This document shows, one piece after another, positions 12,432-23,524 of a DNA stretch of 64,000 nt. The position numbers and the translations under genes were made by a program. The DNA is from Berberis thunbergii (taxonomy: Eukaryota > Streptophyta > Magnoliopsida > Ranunculales > Berberidaceae). Position 1 is the first letter of the stretch. Every line of letters starts with the position of its first letter. The notes under the pieces were generated by a model. The model ran no database searches, was not told the DNA's origin, and was given only the letters and a program-made list of their open reading frames with translations. The stretch covers positions 558,001 through 622,000 of the forward strand of contig QNQO01000591.1 of NCBI GenBank assembly GCA_003290165.1. The letters are read 5' to 3'.

Positions 12432-14408
12432 TTTTTTTATTTTTTTTTAAAGGAAAACTAGGTTTTTTATTACTTGAAAATTCTTTTACGTCAAGTCGGG
12501 ATACTATTCGATAAAAAGAACCAGAGGACATACATCAAAGCAAACCCAAAATAACTAGTGACCAAACCCTTAGATCAATGTCTATACTTGATGTTACTTT
12601 TTTTTCATTCTAGATGATCTACGACGATATACCTTGATGTCTCTTAAGTCCGTAGCATCAAATCTCTTCGATATTCGAATTTGGTCTGTCTTTAAACCTG
12701 ACACTACTCTTGACCTAATGGTGTATTCATCCAAATCTTCTTCTTCTGAACTGATTGTATCCAAAATGTCGGTATCGGTCTCCATTTCGGTTTCACTGTT
12801 AGCGTTACGAACCAAATAGTTAATATGTTTTATATTCGGTGCTTCAAGTACTATTGCATCCACTAAAGTTTCGTCATCTTGTACAATACCCGCATCTGCT
12901 AGAAACCCTACCTTCTAGTCATGCACCTTGTCACCACTCTAAACGCGAGTCTGAGCACCAACGTGAACTCCACTGTCAGCACCATTGCCAGAGCCATAGA
13001 CAAATCCACTGTCAACATGATCATCTTCAGCTACTGCGTCCTCCTTTGTTGGCCCGGAGTTGCTACCTGAAATCATTGCATTTATCTGTAGAGAAACATT
13101 CCCACTGCTCTTCTTTTGTCCTGGGCTAGAGATCCCGACATCCCCGCCTACAGCCTTGGTCGAAACCCCTTGCGCCCTCCCTGGTTCCAATTGGTAAACA
13201 TACTTGTACGCTCTCTGCTGCGACCCCGAGCTGTTACCTGAAGCATTATCACATTCTTGCATAAAAGCTTGGTCAACATTCACCGTTTTCCTAGGGATCA
13301 ACTTCTTTGGATCATCATCTATAGCATTTGATGTTTTGTTCACCAAACCAACTATTGGTGACGCGACTTGCTCTGACGAAGCAAGCTCTGTTATTGGTAG
13401 AACACGCTCTGGCTGGGACGAAGCGAGCCCTGAAATTGTCTCTCCTTGTTTCGCTTTTGCAATCTCAACCGCTGAGTACCCCGCCTCAAGAAGTCCTTCC
13501 TCCGTTGTTTCTAGCTCTACCATGTCACTGACTGGATCCTTCGCCTTACAAGGCAATTGATGATTCATTAGATTACTCTCGTCTTCAACTATGGTCTCCG
13601 TAAGTGACTCAAATTTGTTTGACAACATGACATTCCCCGAATCTTTGACCATCGGCCTCTCAGCACCAACGTCCTTCTGGATTTCCTCACCCTGATCATT
13701 CTTTACACCACTAGTGCCAGCTTCTGGCGTTGAAATTTTATTTTTTTTAACCACTGGGACATATTGTTGCTTGAGGAATTTGGCTTCCACCTTTTGTTTC
13801 TCAGTCTTCTCTTCTTTCACCAAGTTGGGTGTTCTCACATCGCCCTTATGACCTAACTTTTTTCTGCAATAATCCTCCTGATGTCCTAGCAATGAGCAAT
13901 AATCACAATATTTGAAACCCGGATATTCAATCCTTTGCCAAAAGCCCCTATTGTTAGATCTATCTATCCAAATTTTATTCGGTAACTTTTCCGCCAAAGT
14001 CATCTCCACGCAAACACGGGCATAACCCGGGCGTGAAAGACATCGAGTATGATCATCCGTGGGCAAAAAGACACCAAAAGAGTTCACAATTGCTTTCAAA
14101 AGAGGGAAATGAAATAAATGCAAAGGCAAGTTAGGCAACTCTACCCAATGTGAAACCGATATCGGATCTCGCGCCCTCTCTCGCTGAATCTCTGCGCTCA
14201 GACGAAAGAGAGTAGTCATGAGCTGGCAGCGGCGGAAGCCTGTGTCCCGGATCGGCATCAGCTTTCTTCCTTAGAACGTCCCCTTTCTTCCTCTAAGCCT
14301 GTGTCGCGGCGACTTTCTTCCTCAGAGCGGCGGCTTTCAGATCGGCTTTCTCAGAGCGGCCTCTATTTTTGCGGTTTTGAGTCATGCATTAGAGTATTGG
14401 AATGGATC
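12432..14408 (-). mobile_element. ORF1-only LINE ('half-LINE' 2) with TSD
   Basis: The flanks repeat GAGCATGTGATT (12420-12431 and 14409-14420), and unit 1 at about 1236 has this sequence once and uninterrupted. The element's A-tail is the T-rich run from 12432, followed by a short 3' UTR and a degraded ORF1. ORF2 is absent. The 5' UTR (about 14259-14408) is fused to the middle of ORF1, so the N-terminal half of DUF4283 is also gone. Confidence 0.8.
12594..14258 (-). pseudogene. LINE ORF1 with internal deletion
   Basis: The frame 14258-12939 enters ORF1 at 'DPISVSHWVELPNLPLHLFH' and runs through 'FWQRIEYPGFKYC' and the zinc knuckle 'CDYCSLLGHQEDYC' (C-x2-C-x4-H-x4-C). A long acidic, Ser-rich linker follows. 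In-frame stops lie near 12939, and the basic C-terminus is at 12863-12594, in the same frame. Upstream of the fusion, the reading frame comes from 5' UTR sequence. Confidence 0.8.
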
Positions 14409-15656
14409 GAGCATGTGATTGCAATCATGTCTAATTGAGAATCATAAAATGATCTTAGGAGATCACATAATTATCTCAATCTTTGTTTCTATCTCTAATT
14501 AATCCTCTCAAAACACGTATCAATTTGCTAGTGGGCCCATTTTAATGGATTAATTTCTACTCATCACCAACTACTCCTTTTCAATCTATTAAGTTTGGAA
14601 CTTAGAAGCTCAACAAGACAGCCCATGACTCTTGACATCATTGACTAATGTGAAACAAGCAAAGGTAAACTAATGGACATTACCATGGTTGAATGTCACG
14701 GAGCTGGGGCGGCTCTACTTCTAATTCAGACACGGCAATGGAGAACAAGTTTTTTGTTGGGGGATTTCGATCAGCTTATTTCTAGTCTTTATGCTGACTT
14801 ACAACACCTTCAAGAGGACATGGGTTGAGTTTGGCGGCCCCTTATCACAGCATTCGAAGATTATTTACTATTCATTTGACTTTGGTTTTTATTTTTATTA
14901 ATAGAAAACTCAATTATGAAACTCACATACTAACCATTACGACAGAACATCAGTACTGTAACCAATATTCCTAATATTTATATGCAATATGTTATTATCA
15001 AAAAAGAAAAAAAAGAAAAGAATAGGAGCCGGGAAACCTTTGCTTTGTTTCTCCCTTTTGTGATTGACCTGAAATGATCCAAACATGCCAAAGGGGAACA
15101 ATACGTAATGCCAAACTCAGTTAAAACGAAATGAACTGAGCCAGACTGACTTTACAACAATTACACTACTTTAAATTAAAGCTCCAAATGCAGAGACCTT
15201 CCCCACAATTTGAACCAATTTAAGTGGAGCTGTCCAACTATGTCAGCTTCAAATGTAATTAATTGCCTAAGAAAATAAAAACTTGGTTGATCAAGAAAGA
15301 AAACCATCAAACATGCATGATATCTAGAGAAGGCAACTTCTTAATTGCTGTTCAATTCTCAGACTACAAGGGATGGGAAAATCCATGAATTCTGACAAAT
15401 CTCCTCATAGTTAGATTGTGCATCCATGAGTCAAATACCACAAGAAGTGTAGTTTTAGAGCAATTGGATTGGCAACCTCAAAACCTGAATTTGAGTTTGA
15501 TTGAGTTTAAGAGTACTTTTTCATACTTAACCTATGGCCCAAAACTCAATTGGTTTAAGGTTTCAATTTAATCAGTTGTCAAAATACAAGTATAGGCTTA
15601 GTTTATTTGGGCAGGTTAGACACGAGAATTAGCCTTGCTGGACTAACCCAATGACT
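14409..15656. repeat. Tandem-array block alpha, copy 2 (right part)
   Basis: Continues the alignment with unit 1 from about 1236 to 2560: 'caatcatgtctaattgagaa', 'cttgacatcattgactaatg', a 'gcttgaaacttt'-less shorter middle, and 'gaattagccttgctggac'. A LINE RNase H scrap (about 14665-14830) replaces part of the middle. The block ends at a MITE. Confidence 0.65.
14665..14830 (+). pseudogene. LINE RNase H fragment
   Basis: The plus-strand frame from about 14690 reads 'ECHGAGAALLLIQTRQWRTSFLLGDFDQLISS', which resembles the central helix region of the RNase H domain (RVT_3) at the end of plant LINE ORF2. It is similar to the fragment near 19080 on the other strand. There is no start or stop of its own, so it is a stray fragment. 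Confidence 0.5.
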
Positions 15657-15850
15657 ATTTTGATACAGGAATTCTAAATGACGAGGAAATGAGCGAGGGG
15701 AGTGAGGTGGAGGGGGAGAACCATTCACCCCCCTCGGGATGCGCACAAGAAAAAGTCAATGTGCACATTCCAAAGAGGGTGAGTGGTTCTCCCCCCTCCA
15801 CCTCACTCCCTCGCTGGTTTCCTCGCCATTTAGCAAAGCTCATTTTGATA
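15657..15850. mobile_element. MITE, family M, copy M1
   Basis: The element 15666-15841 is flanked by a perfect 9-bp duplication ATTTTGATA (15657-15665 and 15842-15850). Its two arms are inverted repeats of about 70 bases with few mismatches, including 'gacgaggaaatgagcgaggg' against its near-perfect inverse at the right end. The centre holds 'cctcgggatgcgcac'. A 9-bp duplication and long inverted repeats fit a Mutator-type MITE. Relatives lie at 25553, 27882 and 45965. Confidence 0.8.
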
Positions 15851-16260
15851 ATAGTCATTTTTTTTATCAGTTAACCCCACCCACTCCAAATGCCAACTCT
15901 GAACTTGTGGTTCTATCTGCCATTTGGATAATTCGAATTGAGGTTCACATCCTAAACATCGTGTGCATACGCTAATTAACAACTCAAGCTCATTAGTACA
16001 ACTGGTGGTCTCAAGTACCAATATAACAATGCCAATTACGTTAAGCAACATCGTTTGTTTTCTTAATGCTCTACACAAATCCCATTTAGCAAAGGGGTGG
16101 TATCAAAGTATGAGATTAATGAAAGCTCACGTTAATACCAATCCCATGTGCCTAATTGAACTTCCCATTCTTTACTTTTACTCTTCCTGGTTACATCTAT
16201 AATGCACATTAGAGTTCGTTAAAGTGACTTTGATCTTATGCGTAATGTAATACTAATATG
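15850..16260. repeat. Tandem-array block beta, copy 3
   Basis: Aligns with 1-560 and 5316-5830 over the SINE-like start, 'ggataattcgaattgaggtt', 'caatgccaattacgttaagc' and 'tgagattaatgaaagctcac'. It lacks the poly-T expansion of copy 1. Confidence 0.7.
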
Positions 16261-18050
16261 AATTGACCTTATTTTTTAGTGACTACTTAACAATCAAGTT
16301 ACTTACTTGTATATTTAATCAATGGACATTACATTACAACACTTCCTAATCATGCTAATTACAAATAAAGAAATCAAAAAGATAGAGAAGGTATAGTACA
16401 GTGTTGAGCCAAAGGTGTGATGGTTCAATGGTGAATTATATAACAATGAACGAAGAGAATGTGAAATCACGGGAGTTGAAGATGGTCGAACCCTCTTATA
16501 ATTTGCGTGAGGGTTGAGATACCGTACTGTCAAATTTGTTGACCTCTTTTTTTTTTCCTCTTTGAGACCATGGTCGGGAGGGAGAACAGAGCCATGCATG
16601 TTGCTCGGAAAGAGGCCACAATACCATTTTCCTCCACATTTTCCAGCCTTCATTTTTACTCCAAAATTTTGGCATTGGTGAAAACTAATACTTTCTATAC
16701 CACAATTAATCCAGCCACCTAATTACATGTCTAGGTATTAAGAACATAATTATAATCAGTAAATAAAGAGCTAAAAAATGTGGCAAATTTGATTTGGATT
16801 ATGTGAAGGAGCTAGTGTCAAAGTAATTGTTAATGTGGTCATGTATATTTACATGTGGTCAAACACTTTTTATTTGTAGTGGATCTCGTGTGCATCCACA
16901 AATTCTAGTTCATTTAAATAGAGGGCAAAATTTGAAATTCAAAAGTTAGATGTAATGGCTTATTTATAATTTATAAATAATTGACGAGCTTCAAGTGAAT
17001 TATATTAGGAACTTATGAATACTTAGTATGTCTGAGAAGTGTTGGTTTTGTAAATAGTTTGGATTTGAAAGATGGTCAAAAAAAATAAAACTATAATAGT
17101 GTTTTTCATTTTAAAGACACAAGTACCTTTGTTATTGTTCATCTGTTGTTTATGTCATATGTAAATATCAAAAAATTGTAAGAACAATGTCGAAATACAA
17201 AATATTGCCAAAATAGTAAAAATGTAATAGTCTATTGGAAAGTCACAACCAACCATTGTTATTGTTCATATACTATTGATTTTTGCCCGTAAATAGAAAA
17301 AATTGTGGAGAACATTCTGGACAATCCAAATAATGATGGACTTATTGAAATTTCATTGTTTGTGGAACAGTAAAATCACATTATCGTTATAAAAGTAGAT
17401 TTTGTCAATAAATGTATATGTAATGAAGATGTGTGGCCAGAGAGGAAACAATAGCAAAAATTGTAAAGAAATCACTATGGTTGATGATACATCAAATAGT
17501 CTTTTGATCACAGCCGTATACGTAACACAAATCATCAACCACATGGAACATACAGTTCAAGTCAAATATGGTTAAGGAGTCTAATCACTAAAGCTCAAAT
17601 AGGCATTTAGTGTCGAACCACAATCAAGGTTAAAGGCCCAAATCTCATGCCCAACAAATCTCTTCCTTCATAGGATAAAGACATTACGAAGGAGACAAGT
17701 TGTGGCGGAAATCTCTCCCCAGTGACGTATCTCAATGAAGGAGATCATCGTAAGAAACGTCCCCCTTGATCATTGCATCATGCATGCTTAAGTCATGCAC
17801 AAAATTAATTACTCTTATTATATAAGGTAAAAGAAGGAGAAGAGGCACCGGGTACGAAAATACATTACAACTATACTCACTCCAAGTTCACTTTTTTCAA
17901 CAGTTAACTGACTTATGCCTTCGACCGCTACACAGGTAATTTTTGGCAATTTAATGTTGTTTTACATATCAGATATCGAGGAAAACAAATTTGGACACAT
18001 ATGTGATTATGCACATTTCGTCGATATGTGTGTATGATGAACGTATCTCT
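16260..18050. other. Non-coding stretch between beta and core in unit 2
   Basis: In unit 1 the corresponding gap is under 400 bases; here it is about 1.8 kb. It is AT-rich with no convincing ORF. A TGACG-containing stretch (about 17720-17740) and short plant-promoter-like motifs occur, but nothing I can assign. It may hold an unrecognised insertion. Confidence 0.4.
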
Positions 18051-18811
18051 TTATAATTATAGGTATTGGCATATCCAAAACAGAACCAATTAAGTGTACA
18101 TCGTTTCCGAATGACAAAGCAAAAAGTGTCTTCTCCTCATCATCTTCAAAACACACAAACATACAAATTTCTTTGTGGGATTTTCTTCCTTCTGTTTCGT
18201 GTCCAATTCTACTTCTTCAAAAGTGATCAGTGTTTGCTCTCTCTCTCTGTAACAACTCCTTTCCCTTTTCTTTGGCTTCTTGCATTGCATGCCCACACTT
18301 TACACAAAAGAAAAATACATATACTTGACTGTTGGGTTTTTAGACTACATTCCCTAGCTCCTAGCTTGTTGCATTGTAGCTTCGCCACAATTACACATAT
18401 TATGTCATGTAAGCATGCATTGATGAGACACGTATAGTATAACATATACAGCTCATGCAATCGATGGGCTCCTTGTGTTGTGTTGATTGACTGCAAGGCT
18501 AGCTTTAAAACCGCAAACTGAAAAAGCAAAGGAAAAAGCTTGTTCTGGATAGTTGAGATCGTACTGTACATACACACTTCTGATGAACTATCATATTAAA
18601 GTGTAGGTGTAGTTGGGGAGGATAAACATTCACATATCCTTTTGGGCTGATGGTGTCTTGAGGTGGCGTGCTCCATGGGGGTTGTCTTGCTGGTTTCATC
18701 AATTCAATTATTCTACTTCTCTGTTTAAAAACAAAACAAGAGAAAGTACTAATGATGATGCTGTGTGAACTTACGAAATGAAGAGAGCCCCATGTGAATT
18801 TTGGATTCTAT
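18050..18811. repeat. Array core block, copy C3
   Basis: Aligns with C4 (29930-30800) and C2: 'ccaaaacagaaccaatt', 'gaatgacaaagcaaaaa', 'caaatttctttgtggg', 'ctgtttcgtgtccaa', 'acttgactgttgggttt', 'ttgcattgtagc', 'tatgtcatgtaagcatgcat' and 'gagaaagtactaatgatg'. The G-box of the other copies is altered here ('gacacgtatag'). The block is cut at TTTGGATTCTAT by the LINE stack and resumes at 27591. Confidence 0.65.
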
Positions 18812-18851
18812 CGATTTTTTTTTTAAAGCATTATGCATTATATAAAGAAAA

Positions 18852-19443
18852 TTAAAACATACATAGACTAGCCTTGCTTTGGCAGATAGACATGTGCCTC
18901 ATAGTTGAGGTTCCTATTACTGTACTTATTCCCTCGCTCCCGAAAAGGGCTCCTAAGCAAAATATGCATATGATCAATGTTACAAAAAAAAAGGTTTCCA
19001 TGCCCAATCCAAAACAAAAGATGGGGGGTTGGTAGCTTGTTGGGAGGTCGCCTGCATAAAGTTCGTAGTCTCTCAAAATTGAACTTGTTCTCCACCTTTG
19101 AGCATGCACCAACATAAGAGCCGCCTCGGCTGTATGGAACTCCGCCATAGTATTGTCTATAACCTTCCCTCAAATAGGGCTAGACACCATCGCAAGAATA
19201 TTGCCTCTCATATCTATATCCACAACTCCAATAGCACCCTGCCGGAATGCGCAAAAAAACATGCATCAAAATTGACAATCACTGCATCAGGGGTCGAGTG
19301 AAAGGTCTCAAGGGGAGGCAAACTGGGATGTGGAGGGTGGTCATTAATAAAAGCTAATTGGCGTCGAATGAGAGATGCTGAATCTAGGAGGTGGGGGTGT
19401 ATGGTCTCTATCCTATTTAAAAATTGAAAAGAAGATGAGTTAT
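18852..19443 (-). pseudogene. LINE-B RNase H domain, 3' part of ORF2
   Basis: Frames here read 'DAVIVNFDACFFAHSGRVLLELW' (start of an RVT_3 RNase H fold, first catalytic Asp) and, after frameshifts, 'HTAEAALMLVHAQRWRTSSILRDYEL' (central helix). The linker before the domain ('RRQLAFINDHPPHPSLPPLETFHS') continues across the solo LTR to 21185-21332, confirming that the LTR split this gene. Confidence 0.65.
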
Positions 19444-21179
19444 TGATAGTCACATAATTATTACATAATATACCCCTTAATTTATACATGTTAGTGTTTC
19501 GATTATTATATTTTATAGTAATTATTTCGTTTTCATATCTTTGTAGGAATTTGAGCGTAAACGATGAAATCAGATTAAACCGGCAAGTTAAGGAACGACA
19601 ATTAGTCGATTCCAATGGTGGTATAAAGCAATCACAAAACCTAAACCTAAACCCAATTCATATCCTAAAACCAAACCCAAACCCAAACCTAAACCCATTC
19701 ATACCCTAAAACCAAACCCAAACCTATTTCTATAAATACAATACGATAGGGTAAGAATGGGAGAGGGAGGAAGAGAAGGGAACAGATTGGAAGTGGAGAT
19801 CAAACCCTCTTCCTCCTCTCAAGGTGATTATCATCACAAGCCACCACCGTCACCACCGTGAAACAGGGGTGTGACAACCCTGTTTCACGTCGACTTTTCC
19901 ATCGCCACCACTCTCTGCTCCTCTCCCCTGTCCACACAACCGCCACCACTTCCGCACAAGTCCCGCCACCACAACCTCCGCACGAATCGCCGCGACAGAG
20001 CCACCAACCAGGCCGCGAAACAGAGTCGCACCGCGGCTCTGTTCTGCCTCGTCACAGCCCGTCGTCCTCCACTCTCTCTGTCCTCTATTCGTCCAGGCCT
20101 CAAACCTTCTCTCCACCACCGGAAAACCACCACAACCAGAGCCGCACCGCGGTGCACCACCGTCGCGACAGGAAGCAAAAACAGGGAGGTTTTCTTCCAG
20201 CTCTCTCTCTCTGTTTTGCTGTTTTATTGGTGTTTCCTCACTGTTTATTATCTTTTGCAGGCTCTTGAGATGATTTGAGGTCGAGGACGGTCGCGAGGAG
20301 CGAGAACGAGGCCGAGAACCGCGCTGTCTCGTTGGAGAAGACGAGCGGCTACTTAGCTGCACAGTAGCAGCACTGTAGCGAGGGCGGGAATTGGTTATTT
20401 CGGTTATTCGGCTATTTCCACCCCCGGTTTTGCTCTGTACCACCACAGAGCGGGTTTTGGACCATTTCCTTGGGATTCGTGCACACCCACCTGCTGATTT
20501 GCTGAGTGCCACCATCTCAAGCTTATTAAATTTATTTTACTGAATTAAGGTTTTATTGTTCAACAACAATTTATTTCTGAATATTGATTAACTGCTTTCA
20601 CCTTTCATGTTCAATTAAAAATTGATATGTTTGGTAGTTAGATTTACCTTTGATTAATATTCAAAGCATATGCTAAAAAGTTTTAAACTTAACTTTGATT
20701 AAGTGTGCCCTAAAAAGACACTTAATGCTTGGTGAAAGTTCAATTGCTTGAGATAAATTGTTAATGTTTAAAAGGAACTTGATATGATTGGAATTGAAGC
20801 TTTAATGATCACATCTTCGGTGTAAGCAAGGGATTCTCATCCCTAAAGCTTCTCGTTTAATATTTCAGTAATTTAGATTTAAATATATTTTTGTTAGCTC
20901 ATCGGTGAATCCAAACCACACAAAATCCATTCCATCCATCTTATCATTTTATTTTGTTTTATTTTTCTTATCTTTAATTTATTTTTAGTTTAATTTTAAA
21001 AATGCTGTAACCCCCTTTCCTATAAATTAGTTTAATTAAATTCTAAAATCAATTGCATCCACCTTCTTCGTGGGATCGACCCGTACTTGCCGTTGTCTAC
21101 CAGTTAGGCACCGTGCACTTGCGGTTATTACAAGTGGGTTAAATTAACCTATTAATTTAGGTTAGTTAAATCTGCATCA
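19444..21179 (+). mobile_element. Solo LTR, Gypsy-type family, copy 1
   Basis: Starts TGATA and ends TGCATCA, flanked by a perfect 5-bp duplication GTTAT (19439-19443 and 21180-21184). It shares nearly its whole length with 43907-45725. A TATA-like 'tataaata' lies near 19731. The end contains 'gggatcgacccgtacttgcc' and 'taggcaccgtgcacttgcgg', phrases I associate with LTRs of large plant Gypsy elements. No internal domain remains, so unequal recombination between two LTRs probably removed it. ORFs inside are spurious. Confidence 0.85.
19858..19888 (+). other. Hairpin in solo LTR 1
   Basis: An 11-bp perfect stem, GTGAAACAGGG (19858-19868) with CCCTGTTTCAC (19878-19888), around the loop GTGTGACAA. 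It lies downstream of the TATA-like box, so it may be in the transcribed leader. The second LTR has the same hairpin at 44471-44499 with a compensatory T-A to C-G change. Confidence 0.65.
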
Positions 21180-21335
21180 GTTATCAAGACGGGCTGAGTC
21201 AAGGATTTGGGGGATATCCAAAATTTTGAGAATGAAGGCGGCAGGAGGGGTGGAAAACCATTGAGCAGACCAACATCGGGGCTCCAAATTTGGACTTGTT
21301 AAAAGCAATATTGTTATGAATTCGTCAAATAGAAA

Positions 21336-23521
21336 CACTACAACAATTAAAGCATTTTTCAAGAAAAAATTTTGTTGGAAAAAACTTTTAACAAGGAAAA
21401 AAAATTGTTGTTGGGTTCGTGGAGGCATTCCCGTAGCTAAGGGTTTTTACCAAGGAATTATATTTTTGTTGGTAAAACAATTGATAAATCAAGGAAACAC
21501 GGTGTTGGTAATACTGACAACTACCAAGGAAATTTGTTGGTAAAAATCAAATAGTTTTTACCAACAAATTGTTTTATTGCAAGAAAACTTTTGTTTACCT
21601 ATGAATTTTTTCTCGAAAAAACTTAGAATCTTCAATGAAAATTGTCGTGGGAAAATGTAACTACCTTTATCAAAAAATTGTTTCGTTGTACTGTTAACAA
21701 TTACCAAGGAAATTATTTTCAATAAAAAATTGTATATTAAATGCTCATTCTCGACTCTCGGGAATCGAACTCCTGGCCTATAGTAAAATTTGTTGCAATA
21801 TTTACCAATTGAGCTATTTGAATAATTGTGTTATGTGAAGCAACTTTATAGTTTATTAAATCAAATTACTCATTTTTTGCAATAAAAAATCATTGCTACG
21901 TATATAATAGAGACCAATATATAATATTTTGTCATTATAAATTAGAACTAAATATTTTCACGATTATAAGATTTATGTTAAGTATCTACCACTTTTAGCA
22001 ATGAAAAAAATTCACAATAACACCATTATAATTAGCAACAAAATAGTTATAGCATTTCAATGCTATATGTTATTGAAATTGGTTATATCCCCAATGAAAT
22101 GAAATTAAATTAAATTGTTGTAAATAAGAAAACTAGCCTTAATAAGAAAAAGTTCATGAAAATTTTATCAATATTTAGCAACAAAATAAATCGCTACCAT
22201 TAATATTATAATTAACAGTAAAATAATGTTGTATTGTTAAATAAATTTTATTTGATTTTTTAGATGAAATAATATCAATGCTACTACTAAAAAATTTCAA
22301 CAAATTGATATTTTTCCACTATAAAGAGGCTAGGAGCTTTCAATATAAATAAATTTCATGAAAAAAAATTTCATTATAAGTAACCAAATAAATTGTTGCA
22401 ATAACGTGGTAATTAACTAGAGAAAATTTAGTTTCATTGTTGAAGAGACACAAACAAGTGTTATAGTGCATTTACTAAGAAAATGTTTGTTAATAATATT
22501 AATATTTATTAGCAATGAAATAATTAATTGTAAATGACTTCATTATAACTAACAAACTAAAATTTCGTTGAAATAGAAGTATTTTGTTGCTAAATAATGT
22601 TGGAGGGAAATTGGTTTTGGAATGAATATTTTTCGTCACCTCTTTACAAAGAAAAGTTGCCAACAAAATATATTTTGTTACAAAAAGTGACAACTCTATG
22701 GTTTTTTCAATGAAATTTATTTTTGTTAGAAACAGTAACATATTAACAAGGAAAATAAAATTTGTTAGTAAATAAAATAATTTTTGTAGTGAGTATACCA
22801 ATTTCCAACAAAATAATGACTTGTTCCTATAAAATAGTTAGTGAGCTTTAATGAGAAACAAATTTTCATGAAAATAATTGTCAGTTTTTACTTAGAAAAC
22901 AATTTGTTACGAACAAGGTTAAAATTACCAACAAAATCTTATTTCATAGCTACAAAGATTTCATTAAAAAAAATATTGTTTCCAACAAAATAAAAAACGT
23001 TGCCAATAGTGTGACAATTCTCAACGAAATATTACTTTGTTGTTATAAACTAATAAATGAGCTTTAACAAGAAAAAACCTAATGGAAAAAATTATCAACC
23101 ATTATCAACGAACCAAATCATTACTAATAATGTGATTATTGTCTAGGAAAACATATTTCCTCACCAAAGAGAAATGAATAAGATTTAATATACGTTAACA
23201 AGGAAAGTGATTTGTTGTTAAAATTAGTCTTCTTAAGCAACAAAATATTTCGTTCCAGATGATGCCATAATTACCAAGGAATAAGTATTTTGTGGCCATA
23301 AAAATAACTTCGTTGTTAAATCAATTTGGCGAGAAATTGGTTTGGAGGGAATGTTTCCCGCCACTTATTTAACAAAGAATGTTTCCTACAAAATATATTT
23401 TGTTGAAAACAGTAACAAGTTTATGGCTTTTTCAATGAATTTTTTATTCGTCGACAATGCTACAACATTAACAAGGAAATCAATTTTCGTAGCAATAATT
23501 TTATTGAGATTTCTTGTAGTG
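21336..23521. mobile_element. Non-autonomous CACTA (CMC/EnSpm) transposon
   Basis: Starts CACTACAACAA and ends TTTCTTGTAGTG, with the 3-bp duplication AAA on both sides (21333-21335 and 23522-23524). The interior is AT-rich and made of degenerate 'aacaaggaaa' / 'ttgttgg' motifs in both orientations, as expected for subterminal transposase-binding repeats. No transposase ORF is present. It sits inside LINE-B. Confidence 0.75.
21745..21835 (-). mobile_element. tRNA-derived SINE-like fragment inside the CACTA element
   Basis: Reversed, it has an A-box 'tagctcaattggta' and a B-box 'ggagttcgattcccgag' about 40 bases apart. The tRNA-like arms do not all pair, so it is a SINE head or tRNA pseudogene rather than a working tRNA. 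Confidence 0.45.
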
Positions 23522-23524
23522 AAA

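Noticed and set aside
17700..17760. TGACG-containing stretch reminiscent of an as-1 element or a plant pararetrovirus promoter
   Set aside because: Only short motif similarity; no viral coding sequence lies nearby.
19858..20515. Overlapping Pro/Ser/Arg-rich ORFs up to 221 codons on both strands
   Set aside because: They lie wholly inside the solo LTR and are not kept in the second LTR copy; GC-rich LTR sequence explains them.
21745..21835. Possible genuine tRNA gene
   Set aside because: A- and B-box motifs are present, but the acceptor and anticodon arms do not pair, so I list it only as a SINE-like fragment.
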